DNA from: Luteithermobacter gelatinilyticus
GTDB taxonomy: Bacteria; Pseudomonadota; Alphaproteobacteria; Sphingomonadales; Emcibacteraceae
Reading direction: 5' to 3'
Assembly: GCF_005849285.1 (NCBI RefSeq)
Contig: NZ_CP040517.1
Span: 1,556,501-1,620,500 of the forward strand
Length of the DNA: 64,000 bases
Part shown: positions 35,995-43,487 of the stretch, piece after piece
Layout: each line of letters opens with the position of its first letter
Position numbering within the stretch: the stretch's first letter is position 1
Position numbers and translations under genes: made by a program
The notes under the pieces: generated by a model
What the model was told of the DNA's origin: nothing
The model's input: the letters and a program-made list of their open reading frames with translations, nothing else
Database searches by the model: none

Positions 35995-36861
35995 TTATTC
36001 CTCCGGCAGCACGATAAATTCTTCTTCATCCCCCGGAATTTTGGGAAAGCGTCCGTCTTTCCAGTCTCGTTTGGCCTGATCAATGCGGTCCTTACGGCTT
36101 GAGACAAAGTTCCAGTAGATGTGACGTTTTGCCATATGTTCACCACCGATAACAGCCACACGCGTATTTTCCACAGCCTCTAAAGTGAGGCCAGCTCCCG
36201 GCGTGACCACGGCCAGGTGGTATGCCGGGATCAAAAAACCATCCGCCAGAGTGAGCGCACCGCCGGCCACATAGACCGCCCGTTGTTCGCTCTCAGGCAA
36301 CACGAGGCGTTGTCCCTTCCTTAAATCGGCTTCGACATAGAGTGTTTCTGCATAAGTCTCCACGGATGATGTCACCCCATACGCCGTTCCCATCATGACA
36401 CGCACCGTCACGCCTTCAGCAGTGACGACAGGAATGTCCTGCGCCGGATAATGATAAAATGCCGGGGGTCGTTCCTCGTCCTGTTCCGGCAAGGCCAGCC
36501 ACAATTGCAGGCCATGTACGACATGATCACTATGGCGCACCTCGGGATGTTCCCGTTCGGAATGAACAATGCCGCGCCCGGCCAGCATCAGATTAATATC
36601 CCCTGGACGAATGACCTGATAACTGCCCAGAGAATCCCGGTGCAGGATTTCTCCGTCAAACAGATATGTAACGGTTGCCAGATTAATATGGGGGTGCGGA
36701 CGCACATTCACCCCCTTCCCGGCCGGAAAACTGACCGGCCCCATATGGTCAAAAAAAATCCACGGCCCCACCATACGCCGTTTCGCATAAGGCAGGAGGC
36801 GGCGGACAGAGAATCCGCCCAGATCCTTCCTTCGTGGTGGAATAAGCAGCTCAATGCCCAT
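35995..36861 (-). CDS. Pirin family protein
   Basis: 288 residues from ATG 36861. A bicupin protein: the N-terminal cupin carries the metal site (FFDHMGP, HPHINLATVTYLFDG, the HSE region GIVHSEREH), followed by the C-terminal cupin (about 160-260). Some pirins are quercetin dioxygenases, others act as redox-sensing partners; the role here is open. The frame extends upstream, but the ATG at 36861 has AAAGG at good spacing and a family-like start (GIELLIPPRRKDLGGFSVRR). It lies downstream of the KefB/C-type antiporter on the same strand, about 107 bp apart. Confidence 0.88.
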   Translation of the reverse strand: MGIELLIPPRRKDLGGFSVRRLLPYAKRRMVGPWIFFDHMGPVSFPAGKGVNVRPHPHINLATVTYLFDGEILHRDSLGSYQVIRPGDINLMLAGRGIVHSEREHPEVRHSDHVVHGLQLWLALPEQDEERPPAFYHYPAQDIPVVTAEGVTVRVMMGTAYGVTSSVETYAETLYVEADLRKGQRLVLPESEQRAVYVAGGALTLADGFLIPAYHLAVVTPGAGLTLEAVENTRVAVIGGEHMAKRHIYWNFVSSRKDRIDQAKRDWKDGRFPKIPGDEEEFIVLPEE

Positions 36862-36967
36862 CGTCATACCTTTCCATAGCCAGAGCAGCGCGCCGAAACA
36901 GAAAAAGATATACTCTGAATCCAAAATCTACGACTTTAAATTAGAGTTTTTGTGTAACTATATAAGT

Positions 36968-38653
36968 TTAAAGGACTTTGTTGATTTTATCATAGTAGCT
37001 TTTTCTGAATTGTTCCAGAACGGTGCGGACCTTGTCCTCTTCCGTACCGATATGTTTCAGTACAGCCTTCGCCAGTTCGGCACTGGCTTCCAGATTCTCA
37101 GAAACCGTATAGCGTGCCCCTATGCGGATCAACTCCTGGCATCTTTCAATGTCATGGCCGCGAGCAAATACCGGTACCGTCGGGAAAACCGCATGCAAGG
37201 TGGCGACCACATGTTCCGTGGCTTCAAAGTCATCCAGGGTCACAATGACCAGCGCGGCTTCCTCAATGCCGGCAGCTCTGAATACCTCCGGCCGGCGGGC
37301 ATCGCCATAATACACCTTATGTCCCTCATTACGTTTATATTGAACCCTGCTGGGATTTTTATCAATTGCTACATAGGGAATATTGCTCATTTCCAGGATT
37401 TGGCCAATCCGATGGCCAACCCGGCCGAAACCGGCCAAAATGATATGCGCCCGTTCCCGGACCTCCGGCTTCGGAGTTTCGGCAACAGGTTCCGGCTCCC
37501 GACGGGACAAGACTTTCTGAGCCAGTTTGTCCAGTAAAGGGGTGCTCAACATGCTGAGCAACACCACCACCAAAAGCTGCTGGAACAGGTCCGGCTGTAA
37601 AATGCCGAGATTATGCGCCAGCGCAAACAGCACCAACGCGAACTCGCCGCTCTGGGCCAACAGGATACTGACCGCCATGGCCGCCCGCCCTCTCACCCGG
37701 AACGCCCGCGTCAACGGCCACAGCACTAGAAACTTGACCGGCAAGAGGATCAAAACCAGCCCCAGAAAGTTCAAAGGTGCTGCCAAAAACACCTGCAAAT
37801 TCAGGGACATTCCCATGGACATAAAAAACAGGCCAAGCAGCAAGCCGCGGAAAGGGTGGATTTCCGCAAGGATCTGGTGCCTGTATGTGGAATCCGCCAC
37901 AATTAGCCCGGCCAGGAATGCCCCTGTCGCCATGGACAATCCAATACGTTCCATTGCAAGGGCGGCCACCAGGACCAAAAGCAAGGTCGAAGCGGTAAAC
38001 ACCTCCGGTGCGCCAGATCGGGTCAAAAAATTAAGCAACGGATTGAGGATATACCGACCAAAAACAATGATGCCCCCCAGGATGGTGACGGCCTCTCCCA
38101 ATGCATAAAACACATCTTCCGCCATCGTCATATCTGGCTTTTCCAGAAGCGTCACCAGCGCCAGCAGCGGCACGACCGCCAGATCCTGCATTAAAAGGAT
38201 GGAAACGGCGGGACGACCATGTTCCGTTGAAATCTGGCGTCTTTCGGATAAAACCTGCAATACGAAGGCTGTAGAAGATAGCGACAGTGCCATCCCGATC
38301 ATCAGCGACACATCCCATGCAATGGCAAAGCCATAATGCATGGCAAAGGTCAGAAGCACCCCGGTGATCAGGATCTGTAAACTACCCAGGCCAAAAACAT
38401 AACGCCGCATCTGCCACAGGCGCGCTGGTTTGAGTTCAATGCCGATCACAAACAACAGCAACACCACGCCCAGCTCCGCCAAATGGGCGATATCTTCCAC
38501 ATTTTCGATATAGCCCAGCCCGGACGGGCCCACGGCAATCCCGGCCACAACAAATCCTGTAATCGCCCCCAGTCCCAGAGACTGAAACAATGGGACGGCA
38601 ATTACGGCAGCAGCCAGCAATATAATGATGTCGGACAGATATTCTATTGTCAT
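36968..38653 (-). CDS. Monovalent cation:proton antiporter with TrkA-N domain, KefB/KefC type
   Basis: 561 residues from ATG 38653. The N-terminal CPA2 antiporter domain has about 12 transmembrane helices (first: YLSDIIILLAAAVIAVPLF). The C-terminal RCK/TrkA-N domain shows the Rossmann motif ILAGFGRVGHRIGQIL and DARRPEVFRAAGIEEA, which binds nucleotides or glutathione adducts in Kef proteins. In E. coli Kef systems release potassium under electrophile stress; here this is inferred. The frame is open 17 codons further upstream (38704), but the later start matches the family. A palindrome cluster lies directly upstream. Confidence 0.93.
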   Translation of the reverse strand: MTIEYLSDIIILLAAAVIAVPLFQSLGLGAITGFVVAGIAVGPSGLGYIENVEDIAHLAELGVVLLLFVIGIELKPARLWQMRRYVFGLGSLQILITGVLLTFAMHYGFAIAWDVSLMIGMALSLSSTAFVLQVLSERRQISTEHGRPAVSILLMQDLAVVPLLALVTLLEKPDMTMAEDVFYALGEAVTILGGIIVFGRYILNPLLNFLTRSGAPEVFTASTLLLVLVAALAMERIGLSMATGAFLAGLIVADSTYRHQILAEIHPFRGLLLGLFFMSMGMSLNLQVFLAAPLNFLGLVLILLPVKFLVLWPLTRAFRVRGRAAMAVSILLAQSGEFALVLFALAHNLGILQPDLFQQLLVVVLLSMLSTPLLDKLAQKVLSRREPEPVAETPKPEVRERAHIILAGFGRVGHRIGQILEMSNIPYVAIDKNPSRVQYKRNEGHKVYYGDARRPEVFRAAGIEEAALVIVTLDDFEATEHVVATLHAVFPTVPVFARGHDIERCQELIRIGARYTVSENLEASAELAKAVLKHIGTEEDKVRTVLEQFRKSYYDKINKVL

Positions 38654-38785
38654 AAACCGGGCAAATATTGTGATTCGGGATGCTGATAGAATTCCCGGAT
38701 CCATAAGGGATTACAATATTTTTTTCAGAAAAAAGTTCGGCTGCTGTGAACCGCCGTTATCTGAATTAATGATGAAATTTAAATT

Positions 38786-38797
38786 TAGGGTGAATTG
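38786..38797. repeat. Degenerate half copy of the type A arm
   Basis: TAGGGTGAATTG differs by one base from the type A arm and lies 15 bp before full copy 4, in front of GGGGTCAGATTGACTC. It looks like a remnant of another copy with its loop and second arm lost. Confidence 0.5.
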
Positions 38798-38812
38798 GGG
38801 TCAGATTGACTC

Positions 38813-38850
38813 TAGAGTGAATTGAGCCAACCTCTTCACAATTCACTCTA
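38813..38850 (-). repeat. Type A palindromic repeat, copy 4 (in palindrome cluster)
   Basis: Arms TAGAGTGAATTG and CAATTCACTCTA are perfect; on the minus strand the loop reads TGAAGAGGTTGGCT. It lies upstream of the KefB/C-type gene and about 160 bp downstream of the hypothetical gene. Its right end shares a CTAG with the next palindrome. It is the only full type A copy not at a convergent junction and not on a stop codon. Confidence 0.94.
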
Positions 38851-38922
38851 GTCTTCTGACTCTGAAATTCGTATCATATTTGTAGCAGGCTATTCGAATT
38901 TCAGAGTCAACAAGAAGACTAG
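38848..38922. repeat. Type B palindrome bounded by CTAG
   Basis: CTAG at both ends (38848-38851 and 38919-38922). Outer stem TAGTCTTCT / AGAAGACTA (9 bp); a 4-nt bulge AACA on the right side only (38909-38912); inner stem GACTCTGAAATTCG / CGAATTTCAGAGTC (14 bp, perfect); loop of 23 nt. It shares its left CTAG with type A copy 4. Confidence 0.93.
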
Positions 38923-38936
38923 TTAATTATTTGACT

Positions 38937-39014
38937 CTAGTGTGGTTTCTGAATTTGAAGCTCCTAAGTCGTATGACATAATCAATAACAGGAACTTCAA
39001 ATTCACCACACTAG
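38937..39014. repeat. Type C palindrome bounded by CTAG, ending on a stop codon
   Basis: CTAG at both ends (38937-38940 and 39011-39014). Outer stem TAGTGTGGT / ACCACACTA (9 bp); a 4-nt bulge TTCT on the left side only (38947-38950); inner stem GAATTTGAAG / CTTCAAATTC (10 bp), continued after one mismatch by TCCT / AGGA; loop of about 24 nt. The right CTAG contains the TAG stop of the hypothetical gene. The plan is the same as type B, in reverse orientation. Confidence 0.93.
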
Positions 39015-39520
39015 CGCGCCGTCATCATTCTGAGGCTCTCTAGAGACAGCTCTGCCCAGCCATCAGGAGGCAGACGGTTCGTCCGCAAATATCCGGCCTC
39101 ATCAACAGCAAAAGCCAGGCTGTAAGACAAAGAATGGGTCATCAGACTGTACGTCTCCCCGCCGCCCAGAAGGAATAATACATAAGCTGTTTGGGGACGA
39201 AAATACGCGCTGATCAACTGCCCCGGCAGCTTCACCTGAAGAGGTGACGCAACATTTGCCTCCGGAGGGCCTTTCAGAACCTCAACAATTTCAAAATACC
39301 TTACGGGACGCTGATCTCGCGGTCCCGAGACCACCGGCGCCGAAACAGGGCGCGCCAGAACAACCATGGCGGCCATATCAAAAGCCTCGCGCGCCGTGCC
39401 GCTGAAAATAGTTAACTCCTGGGCCATATATGGAGGATCAAGGGCTATGGCCCTGCCCGGCATCACTGCGGACAAGGCCATTGCTGTAATAATCAGATAT
39501 TGTCTGAACCTGCGTTTCAT
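39011..39520 (-). CDS. Hypothetical secreted protein next to the PEP-CTERM gene
   Basis: 169 residues, not recognised. The N-terminus (RQYLIITAMALSAVMPGRAIA) is a signal peptide. The mature part reads ELTIFSGTAREAFDMAAMVVLARPVSA... with a beta-rich segment, VRYFEIVEVLKGP, resembling the 'VLKG' pattern of small OB- or NTR-like secreted domains; this resemblance is weak. No cysteines or metal motifs stand out. It is 16 bp downstream of the PEP-CTERM-like metalloprotease gene, probably in the same operon. Its TAG stop lies in the type C palindrome. Confidence 0.72.
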   Translation of the reverse strand: MKRRFRQYLIITAMALSAVMPGRAIALDPPYMAQELTIFSGTAREAFDMAAMVVLARPVSAPVVSGPRDQRPVRYFEIVEVLKGPPEANVASPLQVKLPGQLISAYFRPQTAYVLFLLGGGETYSLMTHSLSYSLAFAVDEAGYLRTNRLPPDGWAELSLESLRMMTAR

Positions 39521-39536
39521 TCAGGTCCTTTTCCTG

Positions 39537-41150
39537 TTATGCCACACCGCCATTATGACGACGACGCAGCATAAAGGCAATCGCGCCCAGCATCAACAGA
39601 AACGCCGAGGGTGCCGGAATGCGGGTTTGGGTAACGAACAGCTGGTAATTGCCGATGCTCCACTGGTCAAAACCCGTGCCGGTATAATCAAAACCGGTGA
39701 CCAGCGCGTAAAAAATCCCCGTATAGTCCATCTTGAAATCAAAGACGAAGGAATCCGGACTTTCAAATTCATCATCGCTATAGGTGAGCAGATTACCCAG
39801 TTCATCGAAAATATACAGGATGCTGTCGAAGAAATCGTCATTGTTACTGTTGACAAGAGAGATCACCTCAAGGTTAAAGATATCTCCCTCTTCCCCATGA
39901 AACGCATACCAGTCCCATTCGCCAATTTGCGACAGGCTGCCTTCGATGGAAATGGCATTCACATTCAGGCGATTGTTCGCATTACGGCCCTCAACAATGG
40001 TATTGGGCACGTCAAGTTTTGCCAGATCCACCATTTGCGCACTACCGATCGAGCTGTGATCGCCATCCGTTTCCGCCACGACCTGACCGTTTTCGTTAAA
40101 GGCCAGCTTGATCGCCGAACGTTCACTGAAAAACCGGTCCGTCACAACAGAATCAGCCAGAGACAGTCCCGCACTAAACCCGGAGCCCATCAGGTGCAGG
40201 GTGGTTTCCGTTCCGTTACGCGGTCCGGTATACTCCGGCAGGAAGGCGTCATCCGGAGGTGTGCCCGTGGTCGGAAGCCCTTCACCGATCGGCCCCCAGG
40301 CTTCATAATGTCGCAGCCCCTGAATATGCCCCAGCTCATGCGCGCCCGTCTGGGCGCTTTGAATCACCGTGGCAAGCGCCCGGTTCTCTGGCGTGTCCAC
40401 CATCCCTGTCACCGCTTCAAAACCGCCAGAAGAAAACAGCGCCCAGACATTGCCGTCCACATTGGCATTGTCGCCGCGGGCCAGGTTTCGAAAATCAATG
40501 GAATCAGCGATGCCGAACAAAATTGACGTAATGGCGCCACCATCGTCAACGATGATTCCGGCTGGGCCGGCATCAGCCCCCTCACCCGGCATATTGGCAT
40601 TAAAGAAAATGGTGCTGTATTCCCCTTCTGTAGGTTGTTCCGTGGTGAACTGGAAATTAAACTGGCCGTAATCCGCCTGAAAACGTTGCTGGATATATGC
40701 CCTTTCTTCCGCAGAATAAATATGTTCATCAAAAACCCGGGTAATATCGGCCCCCGTGCCGTCCGGGTTTTCCTTATAGGTCCGGCTGTAGGTTCCCGTG
40801 GTCGCACTGTCAAAATCCAGATACACCACCTGTGGACCCTGGCTGGACGCACCGGTACTTGCCGGTTGGGTAGATGTTGCAATAGAGGGGGACAGATCTT
40901 GTGTCGTAACACCGGCGGCCGTCACTTCCGGCACATTACGTCCCAACAGGAGCTTTTCCTGTTTGCTGATGGGCAATGACTTCCAATGCGAGCAGGTTGT
41001 GCTGTGCTGATGCTGGACATAAGACAACAAATACTGTTCATTCTCTGGTGTGAGCGTGGTTGCCATGGCCAAGGAAGGGACGATGCCCAGAAGGGCCCCT
41101 CCTATGATAGATTTATATAGGTATTTCAATGAAATAGTTGGTTTTTTCAT
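39537..41150 (-). CDS. PEP-CTERM-like secreted protein with metzincin motif
   Basis: 537 residues. A signal peptide ends at AMA (residue 30). The metalloprotease signature HELGHIQGLRH (271-281) fits HExxHxxGxxH of metzincins. The region about 400-505 resembles a pre-peptidase C-terminal (PPC/DVUA0089-like) beta domain (WDWYAFHGEEGDIFNLEV). The C-terminus is a sorting-signal-like tripartite tail: PAPS, a hydrophobic helix (AFLLMLGAIAFML) and RRR, with Ala in place of the Glu of PEP. Proteins with such tails are processed by exosortase/archaeosortase-type enzymes, none of which is in this window. Function inferred: exported, sorted protease. Upstream region 41,151-41,529 has two hairpins. Confidence 0.82.
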   Translation of the reverse strand: MKKPTISLKYLYKSIIGGALLGIVPSLAMATTLTPENEQYLLSYVQHQHSTTCSHWKSLPISKQEKLLLGRNVPEVTAAGVTTQDLSPSIATSTQPASTGASSQGPQVVYLDFDSATTGTYSRTYKENPDGTGADITRVFDEHIYSAEERAYIQQRFQADYGQFNFQFTTEQPTEGEYSTIFFNANMPGEGADAGPAGIIVDDGGAITSILFGIADSIDFRNLARGDNANVDGNVWALFSSGGFEAVTGMVDTPENRALATVIQSAQTGAHELGHIQGLRHYEAWGPIGEGLPTTGTPPDDAFLPEYTGPRNGTETTLHLMGSGFSAGLSLADSVVTDRFFSERSAIKLAFNENGQVVAETDGDHSSIGSAQMVDLAKLDVPNTIVEGRNANNRLNVNAISIEGSLSQIGEWDWYAFHGEEGDIFNLEVISLVNSNNDDFFDSILYIFDELGNLLTYSDDEFESPDSFVFDFKMDYTGIFYALVTGFDYTGTGFDQWSIGNYQLFVTQTRIPAPSAFLLMLGAIAFMLRRRHNGGVA

Positions 41151-41182
41151 TTATATCCCCTTAAAAACCAGAATTGACAATG

Positions 41183-41207
41183 TTTGCCCGAGAGAACCTC
41201 GGGCAAA
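41183..41207. promoter_or_regulatory. Hairpin TTTGCCCGAG/CTCGGGCAAA upstream of the PEP-CTERM gene
   Basis: Perfect 10 bp inverted repeat with the 5-nt loop AGAAC. It lies 33 bp before the PEP-CTERM start codon, so it would sit in that gene's leader, or early in a plus-strand transcript ending at 41275. A TTGACA at 41174-41179 is adjacent. Confidence 0.6.
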
Positions 41208-41232
41208 AAGTTACGCATTACGCAAATGAAGG

Positions 41233-41275
41233 CTGAGATTCAGCCCATGAACAGGTTGGGCTGTCGGTTTTTTTT
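41233..41275 (+). terminator. Orphan plus-strand rho-independent terminator
   Basis: CAGCCCA (41241-41247) pairs with TGGGCTG (41257-41263). CTGA (41233-41236) can pair with TCGG (41264-41267) after a 4-nt bulge. T8 follows directly (41268-41275). No plus-strand gene lies immediately before it. It may end a small RNA that starts near 41180, or act as a leader terminator for chrA, which begins 255 bp later. Confidence 0.65.
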
Positions 41276-41529
41276 ACAGAATCCGGGACACCCCCTCCCT
41301 TCGCAAAGGTGCTAAGCAAATTCTGTACCATGATGGGCAACCCCACCAGTAACGGGAGTCTGGACCGTGGAAATGCTATTTTTTGAAATTTTCGCAGTCA
41401 AAAGTGTAAAGAATTCAAGACAGTCTGAAATCCCGAAATAAGGGCTGGGGCAGGATGTCGTCAAATTATGCTGATTTTTTTCAACCGGATATGTTACTGG
41501 TGGGAAAGAGGTGGAGGGAAGATATAAGC

Positions 41530-42744
41530 ATGACAGATCCGAAAAACGGCGTTTCCGACAAACCAATTGGCGTAACGGAAATTTTCTGGCGGTTTTTGCT
41601 ACTGGGCTGTACCTCCTTTGGCGGGCCGGTCGCACATCTGGGATATTTTCGGGATGAATTTGTCAAAAGACGACGCTGGATCAGCGATCAGGCCTATGCG
41701 GATCTGATTGCCTTTTGCCAGTTTCTTCCGGGACCCGCTTCCAGTCAGGTTGGCATGGCCATCGGCCTCAGCAAAGGCGGATATGGTGGCATGTTCGCTG
41801 CCTGGGTGGCCTTTACCCTGCCTTCTGCCCTGATAATGTTTGGTTTTGCCTATGGGGTCAACCAGTATAGTGATCTTCTGGGGGGAGGCTGGATTTTAGG
41901 TCTCAAAGCCGCAACCGTGGCCATCGTGGCTCAGGCGCTGCTGGGTATGGCTTCCTCTCTCACGCCAGACCGGCGCACAGCCAGCATTGCCCTTGTTGCC
42001 CTGCTCGTGGTTTTCCTTATTCCCGGTGCTGTCGGTCAGGTCACGGCCATTCTTATTGGGGGATTCCTTGGCACATTCTGGTGCCGTCACGCCCCCCAAA
42101 CACAGCAGGATAACCACAAGCTCGGGGGAAATACCAGGGCCGGTACAGCGGCATTTTTGCTGATCCTTTTTGCAACACTAATGGTTGTCCTGCCGGTTGT
42201 CGCCACTTTCACCCCCGCACAGGGCCTTACCCTTCTGGACAGTTTTTACCGGGCCGGCGCCTTGGTCTTTGGCGGCGGGCACGTGGTTTTGCCGCTATTA
42301 CAGGCGGAAATGGTGCAAACCGGACTGGTCAGCCGCGAAGATTTTCTGGCCGGATACGGTCTTGCCCAGGCCGTACCCGGCCCGCTTTTCACTTTTTCCA
42401 GCTATCTGGGCGCCATAGCCGCTGGCCCCCTGCCCGCCACCGCCAAGGCCGGTATTGCCACACTGGGCATTTTTCTGCCGTCCTTTTTTCTGGTAATCGG
42501 CGGCTTGCCGTTGTGGAATCGCATGCGGCGCATGTCACGGGCCCGCAAGGCCATGACTGGCGTCAATGCCGCTGTGGTTGGTCTGCTCGCCGCCGCCCTT
42601 TACGACCCTGTTTTTACGGAAGGCATAACGGGAACCGCCACTCTGGCCATCGCAGCGGTGAGTTTCATTGCGCTCAAACACTGGAACATCCCGGCCTGGG
42701 CCATTGTCATTGTGGCGGGGCTGGCCGGAGGCGCACTGCTTTAG
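41530..42744 (+). CDS. chrA: Chromate transporter, two-domain form
   Basis: 404 residues from ATG 41530, which has GGAGGGA upstream. The two homologous halves each carry the family motif: first FGGPVAHLGYFRDEFV with QFLPGPASSQ, second FGGGHVVLPLLQAE with QAVPGPLFTFSSYLG. There are about 10-12 hydrophobic segments. The CHR family expels chromate from the cytoplasm in resistant strains; in others substrate specificity is untested. The frame is open 25 codons further upstream without a ribosome site. Its TAG stop is the start of a type A palindrome. Confidence 0.92.
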   Translation: MTDPKNGVSDKPIGVTEIFWRFLLLGCTSFGGPVAHLGYFRDEFVKRRRWISDQAYADLIAFCQFLPGPASSQVGMAIGLSKGGYGGMFAAWVAFTLPSALIMFGFAYGVNQYSDLLGGGWILGLKAATVAIVAQALLGMASSLTPDRRTASIALVALLVVFLIPGAVGQVTAILIGGFLGTFWCRHAPQTQQDNHKLGGNTRAGTAAFLLILFATLMVVLPVVATFTPAQGLTLLDSFYRAGALVFGGGHVVLPLLQAEMVQTGLVSREDFLAGYGLAQAVPGPLFTFSSYLGAIAAGPLPATAKAGIATLGIFLPSFFLVIGGLPLWNRMRRMSRARKAMTGVNAAVVGLLAAALYDPVFTEGITGTATLAIAAVSFIALKHWNIPAWAIVIVAGLAGGALL

Positions 42745-42779
42745 AGTAAATTGAGCCAACCTATTCACAATTCACTCTA
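42742..42779 (-). repeat. Type A palindromic repeat, copy 5 (chrA-LOG junction)
   Basis: Arms TAGAGTAAATTG (42742-42753) and CAATTCACTCTA (42768-42779). The loop on the minus strand reads TGAATAGGTTGGCT. It starts on the chrA stop codon and lies between convergent genes. The single arm change is a G-U pair in minus-strand RNA, which is the direction of the element. Confidence 0.94.
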
Positions 42780-42800
42780 AGCTCCGGAAAGCGCTGGTCA

Positions 42801-43487
42801 TCAGGCTAAAATCATCTCTTCGCAGGTTTCGTTTTGCATGATCGCCACCACTTCATCGACATCATCGGTACCCCGGATGAGATTGAGATCGAGAGTGTCA
42901 ATGGTGCCATAGCGGATCATGGTTTTTTCAAGAAAAGGGATCAGCTCCTGCCAATAGTCCTGCCCAAAGGCGATGACCGGAAAGTTACGTACCTTCCCGG
43001 TTTGCATCAGGGTGAGCGTTTCAAACATTTCATCCAATGTACCGAACCCGCCGGGCATCAGCACAAACCCCTGTGAGTAGCGCACCAGCATCAGCTTGCG
43101 CACGAAAAAATATTTAAACGTGGCGCTGATGTCCAAATAGGGATTGGGCGCCTGTTCCCGCGGCAGATGAATATTGCAGCCGATGGACAGGGCGCCGTTT
43201 TCCTGCGCTCCCCTGTTGGCGGCTTCCATAATGCCCGGCCCGCCACCGGTCATGATGGAAAATCCGGCTTGACCAAGGCGGCCGGCCAGCGTCCGGGTCT
43301 GATGGTAATATGGGTGTTGTTCGTCAAAACGGGCCGATCCGAAAATGGTGATGCACGGACCAATGTTTCGCAAAAGGCTGAACCCGCGCCACATTTCCCG
43401 CGACACCTGATACAGACGTAAAACATCCTTGAGCCAGCTTTTGGATTCATGAAGAAGTTTTTCCTGATTGTTCAGGGGCATACTCAT
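42801..43487 (-). CDS. LOG-family protein
   Basis: 228 residues. LOG proteins are nucleotide 5'-monophosphate phosphoribohydrolases, related to cytokinin-activating enzymes of plants. Motifs are FGSARF, the MTGGGPGIMEAANRGA nucleotide-binding loop and the PGGFGTLDE catalytic signature. Length is slightly longer than the usual 190-200. It overlaps the preceding cyclophilin gene by 4 bp and is the last gene of the long minus-strand run. The natural substrate here is unknown. Confidence 0.92.
   Translation of the reverse strand: MSMPLNNQEKLLHESKSWLKDVLRLYQVSREMWRGFSLLRNIGPCITIFGSARFDEQHPYYHQTRTLAGRLGQAGFSIMTGGGPGIMEAANRGAQENGALSIGCNIHLPREQAPNPYLDISATFKYFFVRKLMLVRYSQGFVLMPGGFGTLDEMFETLTLMQTGKVRNFPVIAFGQDYWQELIPFLEKTMIRYGTIDTLDLNLIRGTDDVDEVVAIMQNETCEEMILA

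Larger units (their letters stand above)
41151..41529. other. Intergenic region between the PEP-CTERM gene and chrA
   Basis: The two genes are divergent. No gene is recognised. It contains a hairpin in the presumed PEP-CTERM leader (41183-41207) and a plus-strand terminator-like structure (41233-41275). No family riboswitch pattern could be matched. The chrA ribosome site GGAGGGA lies near 41513-41519. Confidence 0.6.

Noticed and set aside
41276-41455. Cyclic-di-GMP or other riboswitch upstream of the PEP-CTERM gene
   Set aside because: A GGTGGGG segment on the minus strand looked similar at first, but the other conserved parts of the class are absent.
2240-42779. Type A palindromes as a CRISPR array or as attachment sites
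   Set aside because: The copies are many kilobases apart, have no spacers between them, and no cas or integrase gene is nearby.
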